This document shows positions 18,243 to 27,047 of a DNA stretch of 64,000 nt, piece after piece (the stretch's first letter is position 1; each line of letters starts with the position of its first letter). The notes beneath the pieces are model-generated. The model made no database searches, was not told the origin of the DNA, and saw nothing but the letters and a program-made list of their open reading frames with translations. Origin of the DNA: DATJPW01 sp035506215 (GTDB lineage Bacteria; Desulfobacterota; Desulfomonilia; Desulfomonilales; Desulfomonilaceae); NCBI GenBank assembly GCA_035506215.1, contig DATJPW010000219.1, forward strand, positions 10,618 through 74,617. Direction: 5' to 3'. The position numbers and the translations under genes were made by a program.

Positions 18243-19208
18243 ATGGCAGCCGCTGCAATTAAAAAAGAGAACCGATTGGTGGCCTTTATGTTTCCGGGTC
18301 AGGGATCTCAATATCCCGGGATGGCCATGGATCTTGCTCGGGAGTGTCAACCTGCCAGAATGTTGCTTGAACAGGCCGATGAAGTCCTCGGTTATTCCCT
18401 CACAAAAATTATGTTCGGTTCGAGCGGGAATGACCTGAACCGCACCGTTCATACACAACCGGCGGTGTTTGTTCATTCTATGGCATTGTTGGAAGTTTTG
18501 AAGGAACATTGTCATCTGACGCCGATCATGGCGGCCGGGCATTCATTAGGAGAGTACTCGGCGCTGTGCGCTGCGGGGGCTCTGGAATTCGAGGCCGCTC
18601 TCGACATTATCCGAGTCCGTGCGGAAGGTATGGACAGCTCGCAGCCCGCCGGCACCTGCGGTATGGCGGCGCTCATAGGCATCTCCCGACAAGAAGTCCT
18701 GGATTTGATAGATAGATGTCGTGAGAATGTCACACTGGAAGCGGCGAATTTCAATGCGCCCGATCAGGTGGTCATCTCAGGTCATATCCAGGGTATAAAT
18801 CGGGTCATAGAAGCTTTGAAGAATGTAAAAAGGGCAAGAGCGGTGATGCTGCCGGTTTCATCGGCCTTTCACACAAATCTTATGAAACCGGCCAGTGAGG
18901 CCTTGCATGCAAGGCTCCAAGGCGTGACGCTGAAGCAGCCCCTTTTTGCGGTCGTATCGAACGTAAGCGCCAAGCCGTATCCCGCGTCCGATCATGAATC
19001 AAAACGGCTCTTGATCGATCAAGTCGTGCGCCCTGTTCTGTGGGAAGATTCTGTTCGGGCCATGGTGAGCAGCGGCGTGGAAGTCTTCATGGAAGTAGGA
19101 CCAGGAAAAGTGCTGACCGGTTTACTTCGTCGAATTGACCGGAAGGCCGAAGCGGTTGCCATTTCTGGAATCGAAGATATTCGATCTTACCTGGAGTCAA
19201 GCCATTGA
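18243..19208 (+). CDS. fabD: Malonyl-CoA:ACP transacylase
   Basis: The 321-residue enzyme loads malonate onto acyl carrier protein. It shows the N-terminal MFPGQGSQYPGM, the active-site serine in GHSLGEYSAL, and the conserved SSAFHTNLMKPA with the catalytic histidine. The ATG at 18243 is chosen over an upstream TTG that overlaps rpmF. It ends with a four-base overlap with fabG. plsX and fabH, which often stand between rpmF and fabD, are not present here. Confidence 0.96.
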   Translation: MAAAAIKKENRLVAFMFPGQGSQYPGMAMDLARECQPARMLLEQADEVLGYSLTKIMFGSSGNDLNRTVHTQPAVFVHSMALLEVLKEHCHLTPIMAAGHSLGEYSALCAAGALEFEAALDIIRVRAEGMDSSQPAGTCGMAALIGISRQEVLDLIDRCRENVTLEAANFNAPDQVVISGHIQGINRVIEALKNVKRARAVMLPVSSAFHTNLMKPASEALHARLQGVTLKQPLFAVVSNVSAKPYPASDHESKRLLIDQVVRPVLWEDSVRAMVSSGVEVFMEVGPGKVLTGLLRRIDRKAEAVAISGIEDIRSYLESSH

Positions 19209-19972
19209 GTCCGAACCTGCTGTCACTGATTTCGCTGGAGGGCAAGACCGCTCTGGTCACAGGGGGGTCCAGGGGTATCGGAAAGATTATCTGCCTGACC
19301 CTGGCCAAAGCGGGCGCCTTTGTGGCGATAAACTACCGCGCTGAAGAGAAGGCTGCCGAAAACGTGCTAAAAGTGATAAAGGAACAAGGTGGCGACGGTG
19401 AGCTCGAACGGTTTGATGTGGCTGATCCAAGCGGAGTTGAAAGAGGTGTGGCCGCGATTGTGAGTCGAAGAGGAAGTATCGACATATTGGTCAACAATGC
19501 CGGTATTGCCCACGACGGCCTGATAGGCAGGATGAAAGATGAAGACTGGAATGAGGTCCTGGCTACTAACCTGACAGGATCATTTCATGTTTCCAGGGCA
19601 GTAAGCAAAATAATGATTCGGAAGAGAACCGGCCGAATCATCAATATCACCTCGACGGCCGGAGAGATCGGCAACGCCGGTCAGGTTAATTATTCCGCGG
19701 CCAAAGCGGGTCTTATTGGTTTCACAAGGGCTTTGGCCAGGGAATTGGCACCCCGAAACATCCTGGTGAACGCGGTTTCCCCTGGCATTATTGAAGGCGG
19801 CATGGGAGATCGACTCACTGATGAACAACTGGATGCGATCCGGACACATATTCCGTTGCGCAAGTCCGGGACACCCGAGGATGTGGCTGCTGCCGTCCTT
19901 TTTCTCTGTTCTGGCATGTCAGATTACGTCACCGGTCAGACGATACGGGTCAACGGCGGACTGTATATGTGA
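19205..19972 (+). CDS. fabG: 3-oxoacyl-ACP reductase
   Basis: The 255-residue short-chain dehydrogenase has the NADPH-binding TGGSRGIG, the NNAGIA motif, and the catalytic Ser-Tyr-Lys set (ITSTAGEIGN..NYSAAKAG). It reduces beta-ketoacyl-ACP in fatty-acid elongation. The start is a TTG that overlaps the fabD stop, which implies translational coupling. Confidence 0.95.
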   Translation: MSPNLLSLISLEGKTALVTGGSRGIGKIICLTLAKAGAFVAINYRAEEKAAENVLKVIKEQGGDGELERFDVADPSGVERGVAAIVSRRGSIDILVNNAGIAHDGLIGRMKDEDWNEVLATNLTGSFHVSRAVSKIMIRKRTGRIINITSTAGEIGNAGQVNYSAAKAGLIGFTRALARELAPRNILVNAVSPGIIEGGMGDRLTDEQLDAIRTHIPLRKSGTPEDVAAAVLFLCSGMSDYVTGQTIRVNGGLYM

Positions 19973-20083
19973 GTGAGTTTACGGGTAATGAATGTCGTGC
20001 TCATTTTAAGCACTTGAACTTTGACACCATTTCCGGCATGGTCAAACAGCGCTCATGGCGTAAAAAGTAGGAGGACACCGAAT

Positions 20084-20320
20084 ATGGATGATGTGGAAAA
20101 AAGAGTCGTGGACCTTATCGCTGAAGTCCTTGTGGATGTGAAGAAAGAGAACATCCGGATGGATTCCAAAATAGTCGAAGACCTCGGCGCGGAATCTCTG
20201 GATATTTACGACATGATCGCTTTGCTGGAAGACGAGTTCAGTCTGGAGATCAGCGACGAAGAGGTGGAGAAGATTCAGACTGTTCAGGATGTGGCCAATT
20301 TCATAAAGGAACGCAAGTGA
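20084..20320 (+). CDS. acpP: Acyl carrier protein
   Basis: The 78-residue acidic protein carries the phosphopantetheine attachment serine in LGAESLDIYDMI; the usual DSLD is ESLD here. AGGAGG lies ten bases before the ATG. It carries growing acyl chains for FabD, FabG and FabF encoded around it. Position and length are typical. Confidence 0.96.
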   Translation: MDDVEKRVVDLIAEVLVDVKKENIRMDSKIVEDLGAESLDIYDMIALLEDEFSLEISDEEVEKIQTVQDVANFIKERK

Positions 20321-20363
20321 GCTATCCTGAACTGCAGCCGGCCCGTGTGCCTCGGAGGAGAAT

Positions 20364-21602
20364 GTGCCGCACAGAGTCCTGATTACGGGAATGGGAATGG
20401 TAACCTGCCTGGGAGCGGGAGTCGATGCCAATTGGCAATCGCTCATCGCCGGTCGCTCGGGAATAAGACCGATCACATTATTTGATGCGACATCCTACCA
20501 AACCCGCATTGCCGGAGAAGTCGATGGGAACTTTGATCCGGAAGGACGGGTGAACCCAAAAGAACTCCGCCGACTCGATCGCTATCAACAGTTCGCCCTA
20601 GTGGCTGCAGGGGAAGCGATGAGTGACGCCGGCCTGGATTACCCGCCTGAAAACCCGTATCGGAGCGGAGTAGTTGTAGGCTCAGGAATGGGAGGGCTGG
20701 AAACCATCGAAGAAGGGGTCCGGTCCGTTACGACGAAAGGACCGAAAGGCGCTCATCCGCTGCTGATTCCAAAAGCGGTTATCAATCTGGCATCCGGTAT
20801 ATTGGCCATCAAATACGGATTTAGAGGACCCAATTTTGGAATAGTGAATGCCTGCACTTCGGGTACATCTGCGGTAGGCGAAGCCTTCAGGATTGTCCGT
20901 GAAGGTCGCGCGGACGTCATGATGACCGGAGGCGCCGAGGCGGTAGTCACGAAACTCGCTGTGGCTAGTTTTAACGCTCTACGAGCCCTGTCCACCAGGA
21001 ATGACGAGCCGGAGAGAGCTTCCAGACCTTTCGATCTCAGAAGAGACGGGTTTGTGATTTCTGAGGGAGCGGGCATACTTATACTGGAATCCGAGGAGCA
21101 CTGTGCTAAACGAGGAGCGAAGGTGCACGGCGAGATCATCGGTTACGGCTCGACCGACGACGGTTATCACTTGGTAATGCCGGACCCTAGCGCGGACGGC
21201 GCGTACTGGTGCATGAAACAGGCTTTGGAAGATGCAGGCGTGCAAACCGAGCAGATCGGATACATCAACGCGCACGGGACATCCACCGATCTGAATGATA
21301 AGATGGAGACTCTGGCCATAAAACGACTATTCAACAAGTCAGCCTGGGGAGTTGCCATCAGTTCGACCAAGTCCATGACCGGACACCTGATAGGCGCGGC
21401 AGGGGCTGTCGAGGCAATCTATACCGTTATGGCAATGAAGAATGGAATTGTTCCACCAACCATAAACCTGGAGGAACGTGACCCCGAGTGTGATTTGGAC
21501 TACACACCAAACAAAGCGGTGCAAAGAGATCTTGATTATGCCCTCTCCAACAGTTTCGCGTTCGGGGGCCAGAACGCCTGCCTTGTGTTAAAAAGAGTCT
21601 GA
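20364..21602 (+). CDS. fabF: 3-oxoacyl-ACP synthase II
   Basis: The 412-residue condensing enzyme has the catalytic cysteine in NACTSGTSAVGEA and the two histidines in NAHGTSTDLND and MTGHLIGAAGAVEA. It elongates acyl-ACP with malonyl-ACP. The start is GTG with GGAGGAG upstream. It lies 43 bases after acpP and 3 bases before rpiB. Confidence 0.97.
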   Translation: MPHRVLITGMGMVTCLGAGVDANWQSLIAGRSGIRPITLFDATSYQTRIAGEVDGNFDPEGRVNPKELRRLDRYQQFALVAAGEAMSDAGLDYPPENPYRSGVVVGSGMGGLETIEEGVRSVTTKGPKGAHPLLIPKAVINLASGILAIKYGFRGPNFGIVNACTSGTSAVGEAFRIVREGRADVMMTGGAEAVVTKLAVASFNALRALSTRNDEPERASRPFDLRRDGFVISEGAGILILESEEHCAKRGAKVHGEIIGYGSTDDGYHLVMPDPSADGAYWCMKQALEDAGVQTEQIGYINAHGTSTDLNDKMETLAIKRLFNKSAWGVAISSTKSMTGHLIGAAGAVEAIYTVMAMKNGIVPPTINLEERDPECDLDYTPNKAVQRDLDYALSNSFAFGGQNACLVLKRV

Positions 21603-21605
21603 GCA

Positions 21606-22040
21606 ATGGAAACCATTCTGATCGGTTCCGACCACGCGGGGTTCTCTCTGAAGACATTTCTTAAGGAATACCTGAGGCGACAGGGTCTGTCAGTCGTTGA
21701 CGTGGGTTGTCAGTCGAAGGAATCGTGTGATTATCCTGATTATGCCCGGGAGGTTTGTCGCCGCATTATGCACGGCGAGGCATCCCGTGGTATACTTATT
21801 TGTGGGACCGGCCTCGGTATGTGTATGGCAGCGAACCGTTTCCCCGGTATTCGTGCTGCTCTTTGTACTACCGAGTTTCACGCGAAGATGGGTAGGACTC
21901 ACAACGATTCAAACGTCCTCGCTTTGGGAGGACGGGTTACCGGTGAAGAATTGGCTTTGTCCATCTTGAAAACCTGGCTCGAAACTGGCTTCGAGGGTGG
22001 ACGGCATCAGAGACGTATCGACCTTATAGACGCCAGTTGA
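21606..22040 (+). CDS. rpiB: Ribose-5-phosphate isomerase B
   Basis: The 144-residue protein interconverts ribose-5-phosphate and ribulose-5-phosphate. It shows IGSDHAGFSLK, the active-site cysteine loop ILICGTGLGMCMAANR, and HNDSNVLALGGR. It follows fabF by three bases and precedes glyA, an arrangement found in several bacterial genomes. Confidence 0.95.
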   Translation: METILIGSDHAGFSLKTFLKEYLRRQGLSVVDVGCQSKESCDYPDYAREVCRRIMHGEASRGILICGTGLGMCMAANRFPGIRAALCTTEFHAKMGRTHNDSNVLALGGRVTGEELALSILKTWLETGFEGGRHQRRIDLIDAS

Positions 22041-22267
22041 CCGATCAAAATCGTGACAGCACGAATCGAAAGAACATTCGTTTGAACAATGCCTGAGTTC
22101 TCCGGCCAAGACTAATGACCGGCGTTTCCTCGCCGAGTCGTGAAGTCGATCCAGGGCTCGCAGGTATTCCCGACAAATGCTAAACTGAGAATTGGGTTTT
22201 CGGACAATAACTGTTCACCGACTTAAGAGATTGGCCCTTGCTTTTACGCCACTATATAGGAAACACT

Positions 22268-23524
22268 ATGACCCCGCTCGAGCGGACTGACCCCGAAATA
22301 TTTAAGATTGTACAGAAAGAGAAAGAACGTCAGGAGCATCGTCTGGAGCTGATTGCTTCGGAGAATTTCACTTCTTCGGCAGTGATGGAGGCCCAAGGCA
22401 GCATTCTGACCAACAAATATGCCGAAGGATACCCGGGCAGACGCTACTATGCCGGGTGCGTAAACGTAGATGTGGTTGAAGATCTGGCACGAAAACGCGC
22501 GATGGACCTGTTCCACGCCGAGCACGCCAACGTCCAGCCGCATTCAGGCACTCAGGCCAACATGGCCGTCTATTTTTCCGTAATGAAGCCGGGTGATACT
22601 TATCTGGGCATGGATCTGAGCCATGGTGGCCATTTGTCCATGGGGTCCCCAAAAAACTTTTCCGGGACAATTTACAAAGTCATTCCATATTCGGTGCGCG
22701 CTGATGACCACCGGATAGATTATGACCAGGTCAGAGATCTCGCGAGGCGGCACAGGCCGCGAATGATCATCGCGGGCGCAAGCGCCTATTCCAGAATAAT
22801 CGATTATTCAACCTTTGCTGAAATCGCCAATGAAGTCGAGGCCGTGCTTATGGCGGATATAGCGCACATAGCGGGGCTTGTGCTGGCAGATCTGCATCCC
22901 TCGCCCATACCTTATGCAGATTTCGTCACCACCACCACACACAAAACCCTGCGCGGTCCCAGAGGCGGGATGGTTATGTGCAAGAAGCAATACGCTAAGG
23001 CACTGGACTCCTGCATATTTCCGGGAATGCAAGGCGGGCCCTTGATGCATGTGATAGCGGCCAAGGCTGTCGCACTGTCTGAGGCGGCCACAGAAGAATT
23101 CCGGAGCTACCAGCGCAGGACCGTAATCAACGCCAAAGCCCTGGCTCAAGCCCTTCTGGAGCTTGGTTTCTCATTGGTTTCGGGCGGAACCGACAATCAT
23201 CTGGTGCTGATAGACCTCTCAAACAGAGGTATAACGGGCGCCGATGCTCAAGAAGCTCTGGAAAAGGCATGGATCACGGTTAACAAGAACTCTGTCCCGT
23301 TCGACAAGCTTCCACCAGCCAAGGCTTCGGGAATAAGGCTCGGTACACCCGCAGTAACCACTCGCTCTATGGGACCCGATGAAATGCGACTGATTGCTCT
23401 GTTCATCTCCACGATCTTGACAAATTGGGGAGATGAAAAGATGATCGTTCAGATCAGAAGTCAGGTGAAGGAGCTATGTGATCGGTTCCCACTGTATTCG
23501 ACTGACGGAAACGGAAGCAATTGA
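22268..23524 (+). CDS. glyA: Serine hydroxymethyltransferase
   Basis: This 418-residue PLP enzyme converts serine and tetrahydrofolate to glycine and methylene-tetrahydrofolate. It has LIASENFTS, NKYAEGYPGRRYY, and the PLP lysine in TTTTHKTLRGPRGG. The ATG at 22268 is chosen over an upstream in-frame non-ATG start at 22238. The upstream 227 bases show no glycine riboswitch. The stop codon overlaps the start of the next gene (TGATG). Confidence 0.97.
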   Translation: MTPLERTDPEIFKIVQKEKERQEHRLELIASENFTSSAVMEAQGSILTNKYAEGYPGRRYYAGCVNVDVVEDLARKRAMDLFHAEHANVQPHSGTQANMAVYFSVMKPGDTYLGMDLSHGGHLSMGSPKNFSGTIYKVIPYSVRADDHRIDYDQVRDLARRHRPRMIIAGASAYSRIIDYSTFAEIANEVEAVLMADIAHIAGLVLADLHPSPIPYADFVTTTTHKTLRGPRGGMVMCKKQYAKALDSCIFPGMQGGPLMHVIAAKAVALSEAATEEFRSYQRRTVINAKALAQALLELGFSLVSGGTDNHLVLIDLSNRGITGADAQEALEKAWITVNKNSVPFDKLPPAKASGIRLGTPAVTTRSMGPDEMRLIALFISTILTNWGDEKMIVQIRSQVKELCDRFPLYSTDGNGSN

Positions 23525-23991
23525 TGAATAATAACAGACCGGGCTCCATACAATGGTTTCCAAGCAGGAGATTCGACACTGACTTTCCGCTGGTCCTGTG
23601 GTTTGTCGGTCTCTGGTTCTATCTGAAGAGTTTTTTGTACCTCTGCTACCTTTATATGTTGGGATTGGACCCTCCCCCTTTGCCTGTTGCTGCCAAGGTA
23701 GAGGTTGTATATTTTGCCGTGGCCTTGCTGCCCTCCTTATTCCTCGGCCTTGCCATGTGGAATGAAATGAGGCGCTGGATAGTTCCGGCCATCGCGTTCC
23801 TGGCTATCGACACCCCCCTGTTAATCTTTCACGTGTTTCGGTTGGGCGATGCGGGTTACCTTGATTCCGGCCTGACCCTGACCGGCGCGCTGGAGTTTGG
23901 AAGCCTTGCCCTCAATGTCGTGGCTTTTGCGTGGCTGATAACATCGTATTCGCAGCTCATGATTGAACGCGAGCGGAAACCTGTCCGTTGA
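23524..23991 (+). CDS. Four-helix membrane protein of unknown function
   Basis: The 155-residue protein has four hydrophobic segments (about residues 23-48, 58-78, 86-108 and 117-140). Its ATG overlaps the glyA stop codon by one base, so it is probably the last gene of the operon. No family is recognised and there are no conserved catalytic residues. Confidence 0.7.
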   Translation: MNNNRPGSIQWFPSRRFDTDFPLVLWFVGLWFYLKSFLYLCYLYMLGLDPPPLPVAAKVEVVYFAVALLPSLFLGLAMWNEMRRWIVPAIAFLAIDTPLLIFHVFRLGDAGYLDSGLTLTGALEFGSLALNVVAFAWLITSYSQLMIERERKPVR

Positions 23992-24119
23992 TCCGCTGCT
24001 TGCCGCCTCTCGACATATGCGAATCAAGAGATATCGCGTAGCTGCGCTAATTCCTTCCTTATAGGCCTTTCCTTGTTGCTCGGGCCATTGAATCCGATCC
24101 CGGCAACAGCAAAAATCTG

Positions 24120-24149
24120 TTGACAAAATTCGTTCATTTCTGGTATGTT
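24120..24149 (+). promoter_or_regulatory. Strong sigma-70-type promoter of a candidate small RNA
   Basis: A perfect TTGACA (24120-24125) is followed after 18 bases by TATGTT (24144-24149), which carries an extended -10 TG at 24141-24142. The predicted transcript start is near 24156. No protein gene follows on this strand until 27945. Confidence 0.65.
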
Positions 24150-24155
24150 ATTACA

Positions 24156-24245
24156 AATTGTTGAAGCACAACTTGACAACAAGAACTTCAACACTCCTTT
24201 ACCTCCTACAACAGCCGGGCTTGATGCGAGCCCGGCTATTTTTTT
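24156..24245 (+). ncRNA. Candidate ~90-nt small RNA with anti-Shine-Dalgarno-like linker
   Basis: A strong promoter lies immediately upstream and an intrinsic terminator ends the unit. Hairpin 1 pairs TGTTGAAG (24159-24166) with CTTCAACA (24186-24193) and has an inner CTTG/CAAG stem. A pyrimidine-rich linker CTCCTTTACCTCCT (24194-24207) should be single-stranded and is complementary to Shine-Dalgarno sequences. The terminator hairpin follows at 24213-24237. No open reading frame with a ribosome-binding site fits inside, and the next gene on this side is convergent, so the unit looks free-standing. No family is assigned. Confidence 0.6.
24213..24245 (+). terminator. Intrinsic terminator of the candidate small RNA
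   Basis: A perfect nine-base stem AGCCGGGCT/AGCCCGGCT with a seven-base loop is followed by ATTTTTTT. The T-tract is on the plus strand only. It may also stop read-through from the glyA operon. Confidence 0.85.
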
Positions 24246-24412
24246 AGAAAAGCAGGAAAAATTAGAGGATGAACACAGGTCATACTAGCGGTCTTGTATG
24301 CGAGTGCGAGCCCGATTGATTTGATCAGTGGTCCTGATTCACCGGCTAGTGCCGCTCGGGAGACCGACGGAGCGTTGCTTGTCGATACCATGAAGTCTTT
24401 TCGAAGGGGTCC

Positions 24413-24448
24413 GGGGGAACCTTTCTACCGAGGAGAAAGGGTTCCCCC
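24413..24448. repeat. Long inverted repeat between convergent transcription units
   Basis: GGGGGAACCTTTCT (24413-24426) pairs with AGAAAGGGTTCCCCC (24434-24448) around a seven-base loop, with a single-base bulge. It sits 10 bases past the end of the FAD/Fe-S oxidase gene. There is no T-tract on either strand, so it could be a bidirectional stem-loop terminator or a REP-like element. Confidence 0.55.
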
Positions 24449-24458
24449 GAATTTCTTG

Positions 24459-27047
24459 TCATGCTAAGCGGCCGGCCACCAGTTCCGTAATATCCATGAC
24501 TCTGATCTTACCCTTTTTCTCTTTTCGGGCCCTGGCCGCGGCCTGATTAAAGGTGCCTTTGCAAGACGGACATGCAGACACGAGCACTTCGGCGCCAAGA
24601 TCGATGGCCGACAAGAGCCGCTTATATCCGATGTCTCCTGCCATCACATTGTCGAACCCTTTCAATCCCCCGCCACCGCCACAACATTTTGCAAGGGCTC
24701 TATTCATTGGGAATTCGAGAAGTTCCACTCCGGGAATCGCTTTGAGCACATTGCGCGGCGGTTCGTAAATTCCCATGTGGCGTCCCATGTCGCAAGGATC
24801 ATGATAGACCACTTTTAACGGGCCCGCGTCATCTTTGAATTTGATCTTGCCGTCGGTAATGAGCTTTTCAAGCAGCTCCACAGCGTGCGTGATTGTGAAA
24901 CCGTTGCCGCCCCCATAATGCGGGTAAATGTCACGAAAAGTCTTCAGGCACCCGGCACAGGTGGTTATCAGCTCTTTTGGCTTATATTTTGCCATGCGCT
25001 CCTTGTACATCTCCATGGCCTGCCTGAATGTAGGCATGTCCCCCACAAGGTAGGCCAAATAACCGCAGCATGATTCTTCCTGTCCCAACGAGCCGTAGCT
25101 GACTTCGGCCTTGTCCAGTATTTGCATGATTGAAGGTATGATCTTCACGTCCTGAAAGCTGGCAACGCATCCTAAATGAAGAACTGCTTCGGTCTGACCC
25201 GGAATGGCTTTCTTGTATTCCGACGGATAACTGTCAGCCCTCTTCTCCCATGGGGCCAATAGCGGATTGGCCGCGTCGATCATCGATGCGAGCGCAGGTT
25301 TAAATACCTCCGGGAGGTATCCTTTTTCCACAAGTCTTTCACGAGCCGCGTGCACAATGTCGGACACCTTGATCTGGGCGGGACATACCGACTTGCAGTT
25401 CAGGCACGTCATGCACTGGTACATACGCTTGGCAAGCTCTTCAGACGGCTGAAGATCACCCATCAACATGTAATAGGCAAGGGACACTCGCCCCTTCGCG
25501 TTCAATGATTCGAGTGTGGTTTCAGCAAAAGTCGGGCAGCCGGCGCGACAAAAGCCGCACAGCATACATGCCAGGATCTCGTTTTCCACACCTTCCGAGA
25601 AATGCTCGATCTTTTCGGGTTGTTTGAGATATTTTTCAAAAACGTTGCTATCCAGGACATCCTTTATGGAGTCGTCAAACCCCATCTTGCCGGGGTTCAG
25701 GATATTGTTCGGGTCAAGCGTTTTCTTGATCCCCTTCATGACGTCCAGAGATGCGCCAAGCTGCTGTCGAATGTACGGCGACTTGGCCATACCCACACCA
25801 TGTTCGGCGGAGACGGTTCCACGGTAGCGCAGCGTCATGTCGATGAATTCAAGGGCGATTTTCTTCACTTTGTCCCAGTGCTCCGGAACAGTGGGATTCA
25901 TAATAAAGGTCGCATGCAGATTGCCATCCCCAATATGACCGAACGTAGCCACAGGGAACCCGTGCTTATTCCCGATCTCCTGGATTTCATTGATCGTTTG
26001 AGGAATCTTGCTGATGGGGACCCCGAAATCCTCAACCAGAGGCACCAGGCGATAAGTAGGCTTGAGACGACTCATCGCAGGAACTAGCCCGCCCCGAGCC
26101 GCAAAGACTTTCGCTTTTTCCTGAGGATTGTCGGACCAGACGTTCCGGCTGCCCCCTACTGACAGGCAGATTTCATCTATTTTTTTGATTTGCTCTTCCA
26201 CCGCGCTCTTGGGCCCATCGATCCCCATAAAAAGCTGGCAGTTGACATCCTTTGGTATGTCCATTTTTAGAGCGTCCCGGGCAACATCCAGGCACACGTT
26301 ATCGAGTATCTCGCAGGTGGCCAATTCGAGGCCCGAACTGAATATCTTCTCCACAGCCCTACCTGCGGAGGGCACATCCGGAAAGGAGGCCTTGGTAAAG
26401 GCTTCGTACTCCGGCATCGGCAATATCTTAAGAGTTGCTTCTGTGATAACCCCCAGGGTCCCCTCTGAGCTTGCGAACAGGTGCGTGAGGTCATATCCCG
26501 CGGAACTTTTCGGCGCTATGCTGCCGGTTCGAAGGACCGTCCCATCGGCCATCACAACGGTAAGTCCTTTGACGTAATCCTTGGTAGTTCCGTACTTGGC
26601 GGCCCTGACTCCACTCGCGTTCGTCGAAATCATCCCACCGATAGTGGCAATGGGAGCGCTACCGGGATCCGGAGGAAAGAAATGGGTTGGGGCCAGCTTG
26701 GCATTCAAGGCGTTGCATATGACACCTGGTTCCACTACTACGTAGCCGTCTTCCTTATTAATTTCCGTGACGTTATTCATTCGTGTGAAATCCAGGACCA
26801 CCCCGCCCTTTGTCGGCAACACGGCCCCCGTAACCGAAGAGCCGGTCCCGCGAGCAACCACAGCGACCTTCTCAGAATTGCACAGCGCAAGGATTTTACT
26901 GACCTGTTCCGTGCTGGAAGCAAATACTACTGCCTGCGGCGCTCCCAGGTGAATCGACATGTCGCGGGAATACGCCAGACAATCGATGGGGGACGCAGCG
27001 ATCACATCTGCCCCAACCAGCTCAGTGAGACGGTCTATGAAGTCCAT
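24459..27047 (-). CDS. Fused FAD-linked oxidase and Fe-S protein (GlcD-GlcF / D-lactate dehydrogenase type)
   Basis: The 862-residue protein joins two parts. Residues about 1-460 are a VAO-type FAD oxidase (GTGSSVTGAVLP, PPDPGSAPIATIGGMIS, and AEHGVGM near the C-terminal end of the domain). Residues about 500-862 are an Fe-S protein with two 4Fe-4S motifs (CMLCGFCRAGCP and CMTCLNCKSVCP) and two CCG domains (CCGYLAY..CAGC and CCGGGGG..CPSC). This is GlcD and GlcF in one chain. It probably oxidises a 2-hydroxy acid such as glycolate or D-lactate and passes electrons to the membrane quinone pool or an electron-transfer partner; the substrate is not determined. A good AGGAGG-type site precedes the start. 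Confidence 0.92.
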   Translation of the reverse strand: MDFIDRLTELVGADVIAASPIDCLAYSRDMSIHLGAPQAVVFASSTEQVSKILALCNSEKVAVVARGTGSSVTGAVLPTKGGVVLDFTRMNNVTEINKEDGYVVVEPGVICNALNAKLAPTHFFPPDPGSAPIATIGGMISTNASGVRAAKYGTTKDYVKGLTVVMADGTVLRTGSIAPKSSAGYDLTHLFASSEGTLGVITEATLKILPMPEYEAFTKASFPDVPSAGRAVEKIFSSGLELATCEILDNVCLDVARDALKMDIPKDVNCQLFMGIDGPKSAVEEQIKKIDEICLSVGGSRNVWSDNPQEKAKVFAARGGLVPAMSRLKPTYRLVPLVEDFGVPISKIPQTINEIQEIGNKHGFPVATFGHIGDGNLHATFIMNPTVPEHWDKVKKIALEFIDMTLRYRGTVSAEHGVGMAKSPYIRQQLGASLDVMKGIKKTLDPNNILNPGKMGFDDSIKDVLDSNVFEKYLKQPEKIEHFSEGVENEILACMLCGFCRAGCPTFAETTLESLNAKGRVSLAYYMLMGDLQPSEELAKRMYQCMTCLNCKSVCPAQIKVSDIVHAARERLVEKGYLPEVFKPALASMIDAANPLLAPWEKRADSYPSEYKKAIPGQTEAVLHLGCVASFQDVKIIPSIMQILDKAEVSYGSLGQEESCCGYLAYLVGDMPTFRQAMEMYKERMAKYKPKELITTCAGCLKTFRDIYPHYGGGNGFTITHAVELLEKLITDGKIKFKDDAGPLKVVYHDPCDMGRHMGIYEPPRNVLKAIPGVELLEFPMNRALAKCCGGGGGLKGFDNVMAGDIGYKRLLSAIDLGAEVLVSACPSCKGTFNQAAARARKEKKGKIRVMDITELVAGRLA

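Noticed and set aside
22041..22267. Glycine or other riboswitch upstream of glyA
   Set aside because: None of the conserved blocks of the glycine riboswitch is present.
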